Positions 19,156 to 27,973 are shown, counted from the first letter of the stretch. The stretch: 50,092 nt of DNA from an uncultured Lachnospiraceae bacterium (GCA_946403075.1 CAMIYN010000007.1:1-50092); one strand, 5' to 3'. A program made the numbers and translations. Notes: a model not told the origin generated them from the sequence alone.

Positions 19156-19190
19156 AAAACACTTTATAAATTTTTAATAAAGTGTTTTTT
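19154..19190 (+). terminator. Terminator after the recombinase tail
   Basis: A 14-bp arm AAAAAACACTTTAT pairs with ATAAAGTGTTTTTT across a nine-base loop; the T run is part of the stem. It overlaps the recombinase stop codon. The sequence that follows (AGTTCGTGAAATATGATA) recurs after the terminator at 27974-28008. Confidence 0.8.
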
Positions 19191-19239
19191 AGTTCGTGAA
19201 ATATGATATAATTAAAAATAAAAAATATGGAGCAAAAAT

Positions 19240-21018
19240 ATGTTAAATGAAAATGAGTACAAGTATTGTGATATAAGTGTGTTTAAGTTAGTAAAGAATA
19301 TTGAAGGCTCAAATTATTTAATGCCTTCTATACAAAGGGAATTTGTGTGGAGCAAAGAAAAAATTGAAAAACTATTTGATTCATTGATGAAAAGATATCC
19401 GATTACAACTTTTCTTTTTTGGCCCATAAAAAATGAAAATAAATCAAAGTTTGATTTCTATGATTTTCTTAAGGAATATTACAATACTGATAATCCAACT
19501 AAGAATTGTGGTAAGAATCACGGCATTCCAAATCAAGAGACAGAGTTGTATGGTGTTTTAGATGGTCAACAAAGGTTAACATCTTTTAATATTGGAATAA
19601 GAGGATGTTATATTGACTATGATAAAGAAAAAGTTAAAATAGTCCAAAAGTTATGTATAAATATTTTATATGAGCCAAACCTTAATGACAATGAAGATAA
19701 TTATGATATTGCTTTTGTGGATAATAATAACATTAAGAAACAGTTTATAGATATTAGAAAAAACGAAAATAAAGAAAAATATGAAGTTCATTGCTTTTAT
19801 GTTCCATTTGAAGAATTTTATGGATGGAGTGATGAAACTAAACAAAAAAGAAAAAGAGAAATAATTAAAGCAATAAATGGGAATGATGATTTGATTGATA
19901 CCGCTGATAGTTTAATAGATTTAACTTGGGCGACATTAAATAGGGAAAACTTATCATATTATTGTTTGAGCCAAGATATGAATTATGACAATGTACTTGA
20001 AACATTTGTCAGAATAAATAGTGGTGGAGAAAAACTCGAGTATGCGGATTTACTTTTGTCAACAATTGTAGCAAAGCTAAATCAGTCTTCTACATGGGAA
20101 AATCCCCGTGAAGAAATAACAAGCTTAATTGATGATTTATATCAGAAAAAGTTTATTGTTTCTAAAGATTTTGTGTTAAAAACATGCTTGTTTTTACTTA
20201 ATGTACCAATAGCATTTAAGGTAGCTAATTTTGGAGATAAAGTTATTGAGTTAATGTCTATTGAGTGGAATAATATTTCAAAGGCAATATTAAACACATT
20301 TGAATGTCTGAAAAGTATGGGATTTACTAATGAGCGTATAAGTTCATATAATGCAATAATACCTATAATCTACTATTGTTATAAACAAGGAAATTTAAAA
20401 AATAGTATTGAAGAAATATATAAATATTTAAATATTTCATTCATCAGAGGTGTTTTTGGTGGAAGTGCAGATAATACATTGCTAAAATTTAGAGAAATTA
20501 TAAATGGGTGGGATTTTAATAATAAATTTGACTATAAGTCAATTCAAGATAATTATACATCACATGACTTGTATATTTATAAAATACAAAAAGAAGATAT
20601 AGATAGGATGCTATTGGATTTTCGTTATACATCTTCATATGAGAAGGCATATTGGTTATTATGTTTGTTATATCCTAATAAAAATGTTGAAAATTATAAT
20701 TTTGATATAGATCATATGCATCCAAGAGCTGCAATGAAAACACGAAAATCTAAAATACCAAGTAAAAATTTTGATGTAGAGTTTTGGTTTGATAATAGGG
20801 ATAAAATAGGAAATTTACAACTACTGTCTTCCCCTGTAAATAGAGGTGAAAAGAATGATATGTCATTGTTTGATTTTTTAGATAAGTATTCAGATTATAA
20901 GAGTAATAATTTTTTAGAAAAATGCAATGATAAGTATTTAAGTATATCAAACTTCAAGACATTCTTTATAGAGAGGGAAAATAGAATCAAAGAAGAATTG
21001 TATAAAAAATTGTTATAA
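19240..21018 (+). CDS. DUF262 / HNH (DUF1524) protein, GmrSD-type IV restriction-like
   Basis: A 592-residue protein. The N-terminal DUF262 domain (ParB/Srx-like nucleotidase fold) carries MPSIQREFVWSKEKIEKLFD near residue 27 and the catalytic DGQQRLTSF near 107, with FVRINSGGEKL near 256. The C-terminal part has an HNH-type motif, FDIDHMHPRAAM, near 487, as in DUF1524. Proteins combining these domains (GmrSD, BrxU, SspE types) hydrolyse nucleotides and cut modified phage DNA or act with DNA-phosphorothioation systems. No phosphorothioation or BREX genes are seen here, so a stand-alone modification-dependent restriction role is the best guess. A TATAAT lies at 19207-19212. It is an intact gene among relics. 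Confidence 0.8.
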   Translation: MLNENEYKYCDISVFKLVKNIEGSNYLMPSIQREFVWSKEKIEKLFDSLMKRYPITTFLFWPIKNENKSKFDFYDFLKEYYNTDNPTKNCGKNHGIPNQETELYGVLDGQQRLTSFNIGIRGCYIDYDKEKVKIVQKLCINILYEPNLNDNEDNYDIAFVDNNNIKKQFIDIRKNENKEKYEVHCFYVPFEEFYGWSDETKQKRKREIIKAINGNDDLIDTADSLIDLTWATLNRENLSYYCLSQDMNYDNVLETFVRINSGGEKLEYADLLLSTIVAKLNQSSTWENPREEITSLIDDLYQKKFIVSKDFVLKTCLFLLNVPIAFKVANFGDKVIELMSIEWNNISKAILNTFECLKSMGFTNERISSYNAIIPIIYYCYKQGNLKNSIEEIYKYLNISFIRGVFGGSADNTLLKFREIINGWDFNNKFDYKSIQDNYTSHDLYIYKIQKEDIDRMLLDFRYTSSYEKAYWLLCLLYPNKNVENYNFDIDHMHPRAAMKTRKSKIPSKNFDVEFWFDNRDKIGNLQLLSSPVNRGEKNDMSLFDFLDKYSDYKSNNFLEKCNDKYLSISNFKTFFIERENRIKEELYKKLL

Positions 21019-21022
21019 TTTC

Positions 21023-21108
21023 TATCGTGTAAATCTGCACCCCCTTATCGTGTTATCGTGTAGCATTGTATCAAAGTTGTCGTTTTTATAGATTTATACT
21101 TATACTAT
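21023..21108. mobile_element. IS21-like element end (relic), copy A
   Basis: This segment holds ATCGTGTAAATCTGCACCCCC, repeated ATCGTG boxes and TGTATCAAAGTTGTC followed by TATAGATTTATACTTATACTAT. The same order of motifs occurs at 26279-26372 in the same orientation. ATCGTG/CACCCCC boxes ending in TGTATCAAAGTTGAC look like an IS21-family terminus read outward, as I remember such ends. No istA or istB gene is present. Confidence 0.5.
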
Positions 21109-21250
21109 ACCCCATAAAATGAACAATCCAATCGTGTAAAAACCCAAAAAATGGACATTGCATTTTGTAGAAACCCTAATATTGGACTTAGTAGGTGCAA
21201 GAAACCCAAGTAATGGACTTTCATATTTTAGAAACCTATAAAATGGACAA
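21109..21250. repeat. Five ~31-bp iterated repeats with AAACCC...AATGGAC core
   Basis: Five copies start at 21109, 21140, 21171, 21202 and 21232, with spacings 31, 31, 31 and 30. Each has a conserved 17-base part (AAACCC, 4-5 variable bases, AATGGACA or a near variant) and a 13-14 base variable part. It could be an iteron array or the multiple terminal repeats that some insertion sequences carry. It is not CRISPR: the repeats are short and imperfect and no cas genes are near. Confidence 0.75.
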
Positions 21251-21295
21251 GAAATTATGTAAATGGTGTATAATAATTTTATGAGGTAAAAGAAT

Positions 21296-21475
21296 ATGGA
21301 AAAGGCATCAAAATTAACTAAAGAGCAGATTGACTATTTATTACATAATGAAAATGTGGCAGGTGTGACAGAAAAGAATATTTTCTTTACTGTAGAGTTT
21401 AAAGAGAAGTTCTATGCATTATATAAAGTATTTGGTAATAAAGAAAAACCTAAGTTACCAGATATATTAATATAA
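21296..21475 (+). CDS. Small helix-turn-helix-like protein of an insertion element (probably remnant)
   Basis: A 59-residue frame beginning MEKASKLTKEQIDYLLHNEN, continuing with NIFFTVEFKEKFYALYK and ending KPKLPDILI. It resembles the start of small HTH proteins encoded ahead of IS3-type transposases (KFTKEQ...LL-NPY-V-V---I-FT-EFK). GAGG at about 21283 and ATG 21296 give a usable start. It lies directly after the 31-bp repeats, so it may be the first gene of the element those repeats belong to, with the transposase deleted. Confidence 0.5.
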   Translation: MEKASKLTKEQIDYLLHNENVAGVTEKNIFFTVEFKEKFYALYKVFGNKEKPKLPDILI

Positions 21476-21672
21476 TAAACAATATAAATATAACATTTAC
21501 ATAATTATAAAATTGCACAATTAAAAGTCCTTGACATGGGGTATAGTTTATTATAATATAAAAAAGTCTTAAAGTGAGGAACAATTATGACAATACAAGA
21601 CCATTATGACAACTTTATGAGTATCGCATTAAAAGTTTTGAATATTTCACTTGATTATTAAGTAAGTTAATT

Positions 21673-21867
21673 GTGATATTTATGCATGTATATGAGCCAA
21701 AAGTTATACTCATAGGTGGTGGTATGTCAAATGCAGGTGTAATTATCACGAATATAGTTAAGAAACATCTAAAAGAAAAAGTATTTATGACAAAGTTATT
21801 TCCAAAAATTATGATAGCAATACTAAAAAATGATGCAGGGCTTAGTGGCACTGTAGTAAATTTATAA
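21673..21867 (+). pseudogene. C-terminal fragment of a ROK-family sugar kinase
   Basis: The 64-residue frame contains MHVYEPKVILIGGGMSNAG near its start and LKNDAGLSGTVVNL at its end, matching the C-terminus of ROK proteins (P-V-IGGG-S-AG ... NDAG--GA). The N-terminal two thirds, including the ATP and sugar-binding residues, are missing. A 24-residue frame at 21587-21661 behind a weak promoter may be other debris of the same deletion. It is not expected to be functional. Confidence 0.65.
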
Positions 21868-21893
21868 CAAAAAGATGCAAGGATAGTGGTATT

Positions 21894-23375
21894 ATGTTAG
21901 AAAAGAAATTAGACAATATAATAAAAAAAGTATATCAAAGTGTTATAGTTATTATGTTACTATTTTCAATTAATAGCATTGTATTTGCATCAAGCAATGA
22001 TGAATTGGTAGACAAATTAAAATCTATGAAAATGGTTACTGAATATAAGACTACTGCAAGTGTTGATGAGTTAGAGACAATTACATTTGGTAGGTATCAT
22101 CAAAAAAAAGATGAGTATGGCATATACAATAAAGAAGCGGTTGAGTGGATACTAGTATATAGAGATGATAGGAATGCATTACTTATGAGCAAATATATAT
22201 TGGACTGTAAGCCATTTAATAATGAACGCCCAAAACTTGATGGAGAATCAATGTTAATAACTGGTTCGGATGTATCCTATATGGCCTCAGATTGGAAACG
22301 TTCAACACTTAGAAAGTGGATGAATGACTATATGTACAATGAAATGTTTGATGCAAATGAAAAGGAATTAATTAATATGGCATATCTTGATAATAAGTTT
22401 TTATATGATATTGGCAATTATATATGGAAGGGAAATAATACAGAAGATAATTTATTTATATTAAATGAAGAAGAACTTTATCATTTTTTTGGTAAAAACA
22501 ATAGAGAAGATGAGAAATCAAAACTCAAAGCAACAAGGGGTACAGACTATGCTGTAAAAATGAAAAAGTTAAATACATATAGTGGAAGTGAATGGCATAA
22601 AGGTAATGGTGATTATTGGATAAGGCCAAAAGAAAAAATTAGTGATGATGATTTAGCAGTAATAAAATCAAGTGGCATATATAATAGAAAGATTTCTATA
22701 GAAGCAACGCATTATGGTATAAGACCATGTGTATTTATAAAACTTAAACGAAGTAATGACATGGCAAGAATAGACCTCAAAGAAGAAATTAGAAAGGATG
22801 AAGAGGATAAGGACAAGGGAATATCACTCGACACATATGAGACGATAACATTAGGTCATTATACCAATAAGAAAGAAACTAAAGATATAGAGTGGTATGT
22901 AGTTAAAAAAGAAAATGGTAGGGCATTAGTTCTTTCAAAAACAGTTTTAGGCAAGGCAAAGTTTTATAATAAAAAGATTAAAGAAATTGCTGATTGGGAA
23001 AACAGTGATATAAGAACATATCTAAATGGGGAGTTTTATAATACTACATTTAGTGATGAAGAAAAGAAAAAAATTAAATATTCAAATATAAAGAGTAGCA
23101 ATCACCCAAAAGAAAGTGTAAAGAAAGATAAGTATACCTTAGACAAAATATTTTTGCTAAGTTATGAAGAGGTGGCAGAATATATAGGAGTTGATAATAA
23201 GAATTTACTAATGGGATATGATTATAGAGGATATAATGCAAATTGGGATTTGAGAACTCCTGGTGATTCAGAGAATGAAGTGTGCATGGTGGCTAGAGGT
23301 GTCATTAACTTAAAGGGTGCGGCAGCAAATATGGAAAGGAATCTACGACCTGCTATGTGGGTTGAGTTAGAATAA
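21894..23375 (+). CDS. Secreted protein with two DUF6273 domains
   Basis: A 493-residue protein with a signal peptide (VYQSVIVIMLLFSINSIVFA, about residues 12-32). The first DUF6273 module runs from about 64 (FGRYHQK, then EWILVYRDDRNALLMSKYIL, SDWKRSTLRKWMNDYMYNE) to YGIRPCVFIK near 275. The second starts near 317 (ITLGHYTNKKE, IEWYVV) and ends RNLRPAMWVELE. Each module has the pattern of a short opening strand, RKW-N-FYN-F helix, and a final RP-W strand. The gene directly downstream (55 bases) encodes a lipoprotein with the same module. The function is unknown; extracellular binding is a reasonable guess from fold-like features. Confidence 0.72.
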   Translation: MLEKKLDNIIKKVYQSVIVIMLLFSINSIVFASSNDELVDKLKSMKMVTEYKTTASVDELETITFGRYHQKKDEYGIYNKEAVEWILVYRDDRNALLMSKYILDCKPFNNERPKLDGESMLITGSDVSYMASDWKRSTLRKWMNDYMYNEMFDANEKELINMAYLDNKFLYDIGNYIWKGNNTEDNLFILNEEELYHFFGKNNREDEKSKLKATRGTDYAVKMKKLNTYSGSEWHKGNGDYWIRPKEKISDDDLAVIKSSGIYNRKISIEATHYGIRPCVFIKLKRSNDMARIDLKEEIRKDEEDKDKGISLDTYETITLGHYTNKKETKDIEWYVVKKENGRALVLSKTVLGKAKFYNKKIKEIADWENSDIRTYLNGEFYNTTFSDEEKKKIKYSNIKSSNHPKESVKKDKYTLDKIFLLSYEEVAEYIGVDNKNLLMGYDYRGYNANWDLRTPGDSENEVCMVARGVINLKGAAANMERNLRPAMWVELE

Positions 23376-23430
23376 AAAAATATTGTAGGGCTTTAATAAC
23401 TTGCCCATACAAGAAAGGTTATAAAATACT

Positions 23431-25131
23431 ATGAAGAAAGTAATTTACATTGTATTATCATTAAGTCTTATATTGTTGCAGTTTTCATGTGGAAACAACA
23501 ATCAAACAAAAACTTTAGAAGTAACATCAGAAGTTTTAAATACTGAAAGCGAAGAAAAAGTGCCAAAAGAGGAGAAAGCAACTATACAACTAACTTTTGA
23601 TGGCATAAAAACTGTAGCAGACTATGGAGAAGAAGAACTCGCTGAAAAATATGAGAGTATAAAGTTTGGTAAGTATGAGCAAGATAATAGTTTAGACAAT
23701 GGTAAAGAAGATATAGAGTGGATAGTTTTAGAAAAGAATGAAAACAAATTTTTACTTATAAGTAAATATATTTTAGATAAAATACAGTATGATGAAAGAA
23801 TTGGGTTTAATGATTGGAATAATTCTACATTACGCAATTGGCTCAATTCTAATTTTTATGAAGAAACTTTTGATGAGGAAGAGAAATCTATCATAGTAAG
23901 AAACAATTATCCTAATTATGCAATTGTCTATGGTGTTTCTAAGTTGACTAAAAAGAATGCCTATGAGGGATATTCATCAGATGACTTAGTTTCTATACTT
24001 GGATTCCATGAGGCAACTAAATATTTTGGAAATATTTCAGATACTTATGGAAAAGAATATGATAATAAAAAAGTTGCAGCGAAACCTACACCTTATGCAA
24101 GAAGAGAGGTAGGCCAACACAAGATAACCATAGATATAGATAAGAGTAATAGATGGAATAAAGGATGCGCACCATATTGGCTAAGGTCACTTTTTGCAGT
24201 GGCAAATGGAAATGAAACTAATTGTGCTGCAAAGATTGCAAATGACGGAACACTTACATATCATAGTTTTAATGAGGAATATACTGGTGTAAGACCGATA
24301 ATACTTATAGATATTTCTAAAGTAAGTGAAGAGAAGTCAAAGAAAATGTTAAGTTATGATCAGGACTATGCATTTGTAAAACTTGGAGAAGAACAAATCA
24401 ATAAGACATCTAAAACAATAGATTCATGGGAGATGGAGTTTTATAATAAAAGTATAGATGATTTTAAACATTCATATTATGATGAAGTAAAAGACTATGG
24501 CAATAACACAAGTAAGAAACCAGTATATGTAAGAGAGGTAGATGGAAGCACAATATTTACATATGGATTAAAAGATGTAAATAATGATGGATTAAATGAG
24601 TTATTAATTTTCAATAAGAATAATTTATTGAGAGTATATAGATTAGATAATCCTTATGATGACTATGAAAAGTATCGCGACAAGTTTTCTGCCGAAGAAG
24701 TATATAGTAGAGCTTTGTGGCAGGATAAAGAAGATGATAGAACTAGTTTCTTATATAATGATAATTTTATAAATGATTTTAATATATCGGTTATGAGAAC
24801 AGATTTTTCAAATGATTCATATTACAATCAACATCTATCAGAATCAGAAAAGAAAGAATGGTTTGACTCAATGAACTATGTATCATATTATTACTATACA
24901 TATTACATTACAAAGAACACACATAGCTATTCAAGAGACTATGGTTATGAGACATCAGAATCATATGAATATAAGACTAATAGCGAAGATGGTCTTGGTG
25001 AATATGTGGTGTGGGATAATGTAAATGATAATTATACAGAAAAAAGAATTAGTAAAGGTGAGGCGGATGCAATATTTGCAAAGCACGGTTCACCGATAAC
25101 ATTAAATGATGGCTTTTTTGTTATAAATTAA
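23431..25131 (+). CDS. Lipoprotein-like DUF6273 protein with a calcium-loop-like region
   Basis: A 566-residue protein. The signal segment (residues 1-19) ends FSC, giving a lipobox-like Cys 20, with a poor -3 residue. A single DUF6273 module spans about 77-290 (FGKYEQDNS, IEWIVLEKN, NSTLRNWLNSNFYEETF, WLRSLF, GVRPIILID). The C-terminal region from about 350 contains DVNNDGLNELLIF near 381, a DxNxDG-type calcium-binding-like loop also present in the protein at 103-2301. A Tyr/Ser-rich tail follows. The order of parts is therefore module then loop region, whereas the 103-2301 protein has module, loop region, module. It probably forms an operon with the gene at 21894. Confidence 0.7.
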   Translation: MKKVIYIVLSLSLILLQFSCGNNNQTKTLEVTSEVLNTESEEKVPKEEKATIQLTFDGIKTVADYGEEELAEKYESIKFGKYEQDNSLDNGKEDIEWIVLEKNENKFLLISKYILDKIQYDERIGFNDWNNSTLRNWLNSNFYEETFDEEEKSIIVRNNYPNYAIVYGVSKLTKKNAYEGYSSDDLVSILGFHEATKYFGNISDTYGKEYDNKKVAAKPTPYARREVGQHKITIDIDKSNRWNKGCAPYWLRSLFAVANGNETNCAAKIANDGTLTYHSFNEEYTGVRPIILIDISKVSEEKSKKMLSYDQDYAFVKLGEEQINKTSKTIDSWEMEFYNKSIDDFKHSYYDEVKDYGNNTSKKPVYVREVDGSTIFTYGLKDVNNDGLNELLIFNKNNLLRVYRLDNPYDDYEKYRDKFSAEEVYSRALWQDKEDDRTSFLYNDNFINDFNISVMRTDFSNDSYYNQHLSESEKKEWFDSMNYVSYYYYTYYITKNTHSYSRDYGYETSESYEYKTNSEDGLGEYVVWDNVNDNYTEKRISKGEADAIFAKHGSPITLNDGFFVIN

Positions 25132-25227
25132 CAATTGTTTCTTTAAAAAGTATATTATGTATAGAGAAGAGTTTTTATAACATAGAAAACATAAAAGGAA
25201 TAATGTCACTCTAAAATGCAATCGTAG

Positions 25228-25725
25228 ATGCTTGTGATACTCGATAACATAATTGAACATTTAGAAGGTGTAAGAGCGGATAACATATGTTTGAAATCAC
25301 AAGATGCATTAAAAGTTGTTAATAAATTATATCCTATTTGTACTGATTTTGAGAGAGCGTTTATTTCATTAATATTTGTGCTTGCAACTGGAGTTGGCAA
25401 AACAAGGCTTATGGGCCATTTATAACCTATTTATCGATTAACTATAATATTAACAACTTTTTCGTTGTAGCACCAAATACTACAATATATGAAAAATTGA
25501 AAGTAGACTTGGGGATTATAAATAGTGATAAATATGTGTTTAGAGGGTTATCCGATATTATTAAACCTAAAATAATAACTAGAGATGATTATAAAAGCAA
25601 ACAGATTTTTTTGTATAGAACCAAATATAAACATTTATATTTATAATATAAGTAAATTTGATAAAGAAAATGCTAATATTAGGAAGTTGCATAAAAATAT
25701 AGGTGATTCCTTTTTTCGTAATTTA
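25228..25725 (+). pseudogene. Fragment of a type III restriction endonuclease (Res) helicase
   Basis: The first frame (25228-25425) ends FISLIFVLATGVGKTRLMGHL, the type III Res Walker A region. After a one-base frameshift near 25415 the next frame reads FITYLSINYNINNFFVVAPN then TTIYEKLKVDLGI. Another shift near 25590 gives EPNINIYIYNISKFDKENAN and RKLHKNIGDSF, also typical of Res. Walker A and early helicase motifs remain but the rest, including the nuclease domain and the partner Mod gene, is gone. The last part is fused in frame to a recombinase tail. This is a dead relic of a type III restriction system. Confidence 0.75.
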
Positions 25726-26202
25726 AGTAAAGAAGAAATAAAAGCCATAGCTGTGGAAGCAATAAACAAAGTGGTAAAACACAAAAAAGCAATAATTGAA
25801 AATGTGGAGCAGGTAGTAGAAAAGTTGTGTGATGTAAGCAAGCTAAACAAAGAGAAAGAAAAAACAATGGCAGACTTAAACCTGTATGCAGAAATGCAAT
25901 AAAACTTAATCGAGAAAAACACAAAGGTAGCACAAAATCAAAAAAAGTATAATGATGAATATGAGTCAATAACAAGTAAGTATGAAACAGCGAAGCAAAA
26001 ATACGATGAAGTGTGTGAGAAAATATCAAATCAAATAGCACGAAAAGAAAAAATGGAATTTTACATTAATTCATTAAAGAAAGTAAAAGGAGCAATAAAG
26101 GAATTTGATGAAGCAGTGTTCGCTGGACTGATTGATTACATAGTAGTTGGCAAAAATAATAAAACTGTATATTTCAAAGGTGGCAATTCAATAGAAGTTT
26201 AA
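25726..26202 (+). pseudogene. C-terminal tail of a large serine recombinase, with an internal stop
   Basis: The sequence enters at RNLSKEEIKAIAVEAINKVV, continues through ENVEQVVEKLCDVSKLNKEK, meets an in-frame TAA at about 25900, and resumes in the same frame with KNTKVAQNQKKYNDEYESIT. It ends VKGAIKEFDEAVFAGLIDYI and FKGGNSIEV. This is the helical tail of the recombinase family without its zinc ribbon, and it matches the tail at 18559-19155 almost element for element. It is joined in frame to type III restriction sequence upstream, so the junction is a recombination scar. Confidence 0.82.
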
Positions 26203-26240
26203 AGAGAGATAAAAATTAAAAAATAAATCTCTCTTTTTTT
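26201..26240 (+). terminator. Terminator after the second recombinase tail
   Basis: Stem AAAGAGAGAT (26201-26210) pairs with ATCTCTCTTT (26227-26236) around an A-rich loop and continues in T residues. It sits at the recombinase stop codon, as the terminator at 19154 does for the first tail. Confidence 0.8.
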
Positions 26241-26278
26241 GTGTCTTTAAAATGGCATTTATGGTATAATGTAATGAC

Positions 26279-26372
26279 AAGTAATCGTGCGACAGTAGAT
26301 AAAAATGCAACCCCCTGCGAGTAATCGTGCACACTGTATCAAAGTTGACAAATTGATAGATATTTATACTAT
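26279..26372. mobile_element. IS21-like element end (relic), copy B
   Basis: It contains GTAATCGTGCGACAG, TGCAACCCCCTGCGAGTAAT, ATCGTGCACAC and TGTATCAAAGTTGAC, then GATAGATATTTATACTATGAG. This is the same motif order and orientation as 21023-21108. No transposase gene adjoins it. Copies A and B bracket about 5.2 kb. Confidence 0.5.
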
Positions 26373-26591
26373 GAGATTGATACAATGGGATAAAAGAGAA
26401 TGCTTGAAAAAGTCGGCATAAATAAAGGTTTTTTGAGATTTTAGATAAAAATGTAGTATTAAAAATTTAAGTTTTTTGATAAAATATAAAAAGTAATAGA
26501 TTATAAGATTTTTGGTAAAACTAATTATGGAACAACTATGGAACTTGTAAAATTTAGTGATTATGGCAAATTTGGTGCTAAGGTTAACTAG
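26373..26591. other. Intergenic debris
   Basis: No intact gene. A short frame ending at about 26591 (MELVKFSDYGKFGAKVN, then stop) looks like a few residues of a coding remnant but is too short to assign. Confidence 0.3.
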
Positions 26592-27115
26592 GTGTTTGGA
26601 GGTTCGAGAAAAGAAAGTTACTATGATATGCTAAATTTTCTTACAGAAGCAGAACAAAATAGTCAAAATGCTTTTATAAATAGTATAATTAATACTGAAT
26701 TGAAAGAAACAAACAGTCTTGAAGGAAATATCCTATTGTTTATTCAACTACTATTGATACAAAACTTGGCAATAGATTTAAGAGTATTATTTTAAATGAA
26801 TTTGAAGCTTGAAATAGAGGTATTGATAGCTGGAATGAATTTGCAAAAGAATACTATGACGAAAATGTTAAATATATTTATCGTGATGAAGAATTTTCTA
26901 AAAATAATATAGACTCTTTGCTAAAACCTTTAATTAATAATGAGAAGAGAGTTAGAATTAATAATATATTAATAAGTGAAAATTGGGCAGCTATACATTT
27001 TTGGAATGTAGTGTCAAATGCTGATGGAACTAAAGATGCATTTAATCATATTCAATTTATACATTTTGTAGAAAAAGATGATGAAGTAAAAATTGATTTA
27101 TGTTTTGCAAAATAA
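26592..27115 (+). pseudogene. SnoaL/NTF2-like protein remnant with unrecognised upstream fragment
   Basis: The 3' part, in the frame of 26918, encodes SWNEFAKEYYDENVKYIYRD and NILISENWAAIHFWNVVSN, ending HIQFIHFVEKDDEVKIDLCF. This is the pattern of small SnoaL-like/NTF2-fold proteins. An in-frame TGA at 26810-26812 (after NEFEA) and no good start upstream show that it is broken. The 5' part (26592-26795, another frame, FGGSRKESYYDMLNFLTEAE) is not recognised and may come from a different gene. Confidence 0.45.
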
Positions 27116-27141
27116 TAAATTAAATGAAAGGAACATAGCAT

Positions 27142-27483
27142 ATGAATAAATTTATTGCATACTATGGACTTGATTGTGAAAAATGTGAAGCAAGAATTGC
27201 CACAATAAACAATGATGATATTTTAAGAGAAAAGGTAGCAAAAGTTTGGAGTGATTTAAATAAAGTAACAATCACTAAAGAAATGATAAATTGTACTGGT
27301 TGTAGAATTGAGGGTGCAAAGACTCCATTTTGTGATGGTCTATGTGAGATTAGAAAATGTGCAAAAGAAAAGAATGTTGAAACTTGTGGTAGTTGTAATG
27401 TATTTATGCAGTGCGATAAAGTTAAAATGATTATTGGGCATAATGAAGAAGCATTAAATAATTTAAAAAAGGAAAGAAACTAA
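27142..27483 (+). CDS. DUF3795 cysteine-rich protein
   Basis: A 113-residue protein with the DUF3795 pattern: it starts MNKFIAYYGLDCEKCEARIA, then has NCTGCRIEG, FCDGLCEIRKC and ETCGSCNVFMQCDKV. The ten or so cysteines in CxxC-like pairs suggest binding of zinc or another metal. The biochemical role of the family is not established. AAAGGAAC sits upstream of ATG 27142. It abuts a truncated transporter fragment (TAA then ATG directly). Confidence 0.85.
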   Translation: MNKFIAYYGLDCEKCEARIATINNDDILREKVAKVWSDLNKVTITKEMINCTGCRIEGAKTPFCDGLCEIRKCAKEKNVETCGSCNVFMQCDKVKMIIGHNEEALNNLKKERN

Positions 27484-27615
27484 ATGGTAATAAAAATAAA
27501 ATCAATAATATTTGCTTTACTCGCTGCTATATTTTATGCAATAAATATTCCAATATCAAAAGTTTTATTAAATAGTATAGGTTCTACAATGCTGGCTTTA
27601 ATATTTAAAATTTAG
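27484..27615 (+). pseudogene. N-terminal stub of an EamA (DMT) family transporter
   Basis: A 43-residue frame: MVIKIKSIIFALLAAIFYAI, then NIPISKVLLNSIGSTMLALI, and a stop. This is the first transmembrane hairpin of EamA-family exporters (LAAllYA-N-P-SK-LL--IG-TM-A). A complete protein has about 300 residues and ten helices, so over 80 percent is deleted. It starts immediately after the stop of the DUF3795 gene. Confidence 0.65.
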
Positions 27616-27629
27616 AAGGTATAGTTTTT

Positions 27630-27971
27630 ATGGCATCAAGTAAAGAGTATTTAAATTTCATATTAGAACAATTATCTGAATTAAATGGAATTAATTATAA
27701 ACCTATGATGGGCGAGTTTATTATTTATTATCAAGATAAAATAATTGGTGGAATTTATGATGATAGGTTTTTAGTGAAGCCTACAAAGTCGGCGATAAAA
27801 ATGATGCCAAAAGCTAAAAAGGAACTTCCCTATGCAAATGCTAAAAAAATGATTTTAGTAGACAACATTGAGAACAAGATTTTTTTGAAAGAATTATTTG
27901 AAACAATGGTTGATGAATTGCCAGAAAGAGTACCAAATAAGAAAAAGAAAAAAATATCAATTTATAATTAA
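27630..27971 (+). CDS. TfoX N-terminal domain protein
   Basis: A 113-residue single-domain TfoX_N protein: EYLNFILEQLSELNGINYKP near the start, then MMGEFIIYYQDKIIGGIYDD, FLVKPTKSA and a lysine-rich end. In this family the motif MMGEY--Y---K--G-I-D-R-L-K-T is typical. Gammaproteobacterial TfoX/Sxy regulates competence, but the role of small Firmicute homologues is not established. An AGAAGG site lies upstream. It is followed by a strong terminator. Confidence 0.85.
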   Translation: MASSKEYLNFILEQLSELNGINYKPMMGEFIIYYQDKIIGGIYDDRFLVKPTKSAIKMMPKAKKELPYANAKKMILVDNIENKIFLKELFETMVDELPERVPNKKKKKISIYN

Positions 27972-27973
27972 GA

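Noticed and set aside
21109-21250. Possible CRISPR array (regular 31-bp period)
   Set aside because: The conserved part is only about 17 bases and imperfect, the variable part is 13-14 bases, and no cas gene is in the window. Iterons or insertion-sequence end repeats fit better.
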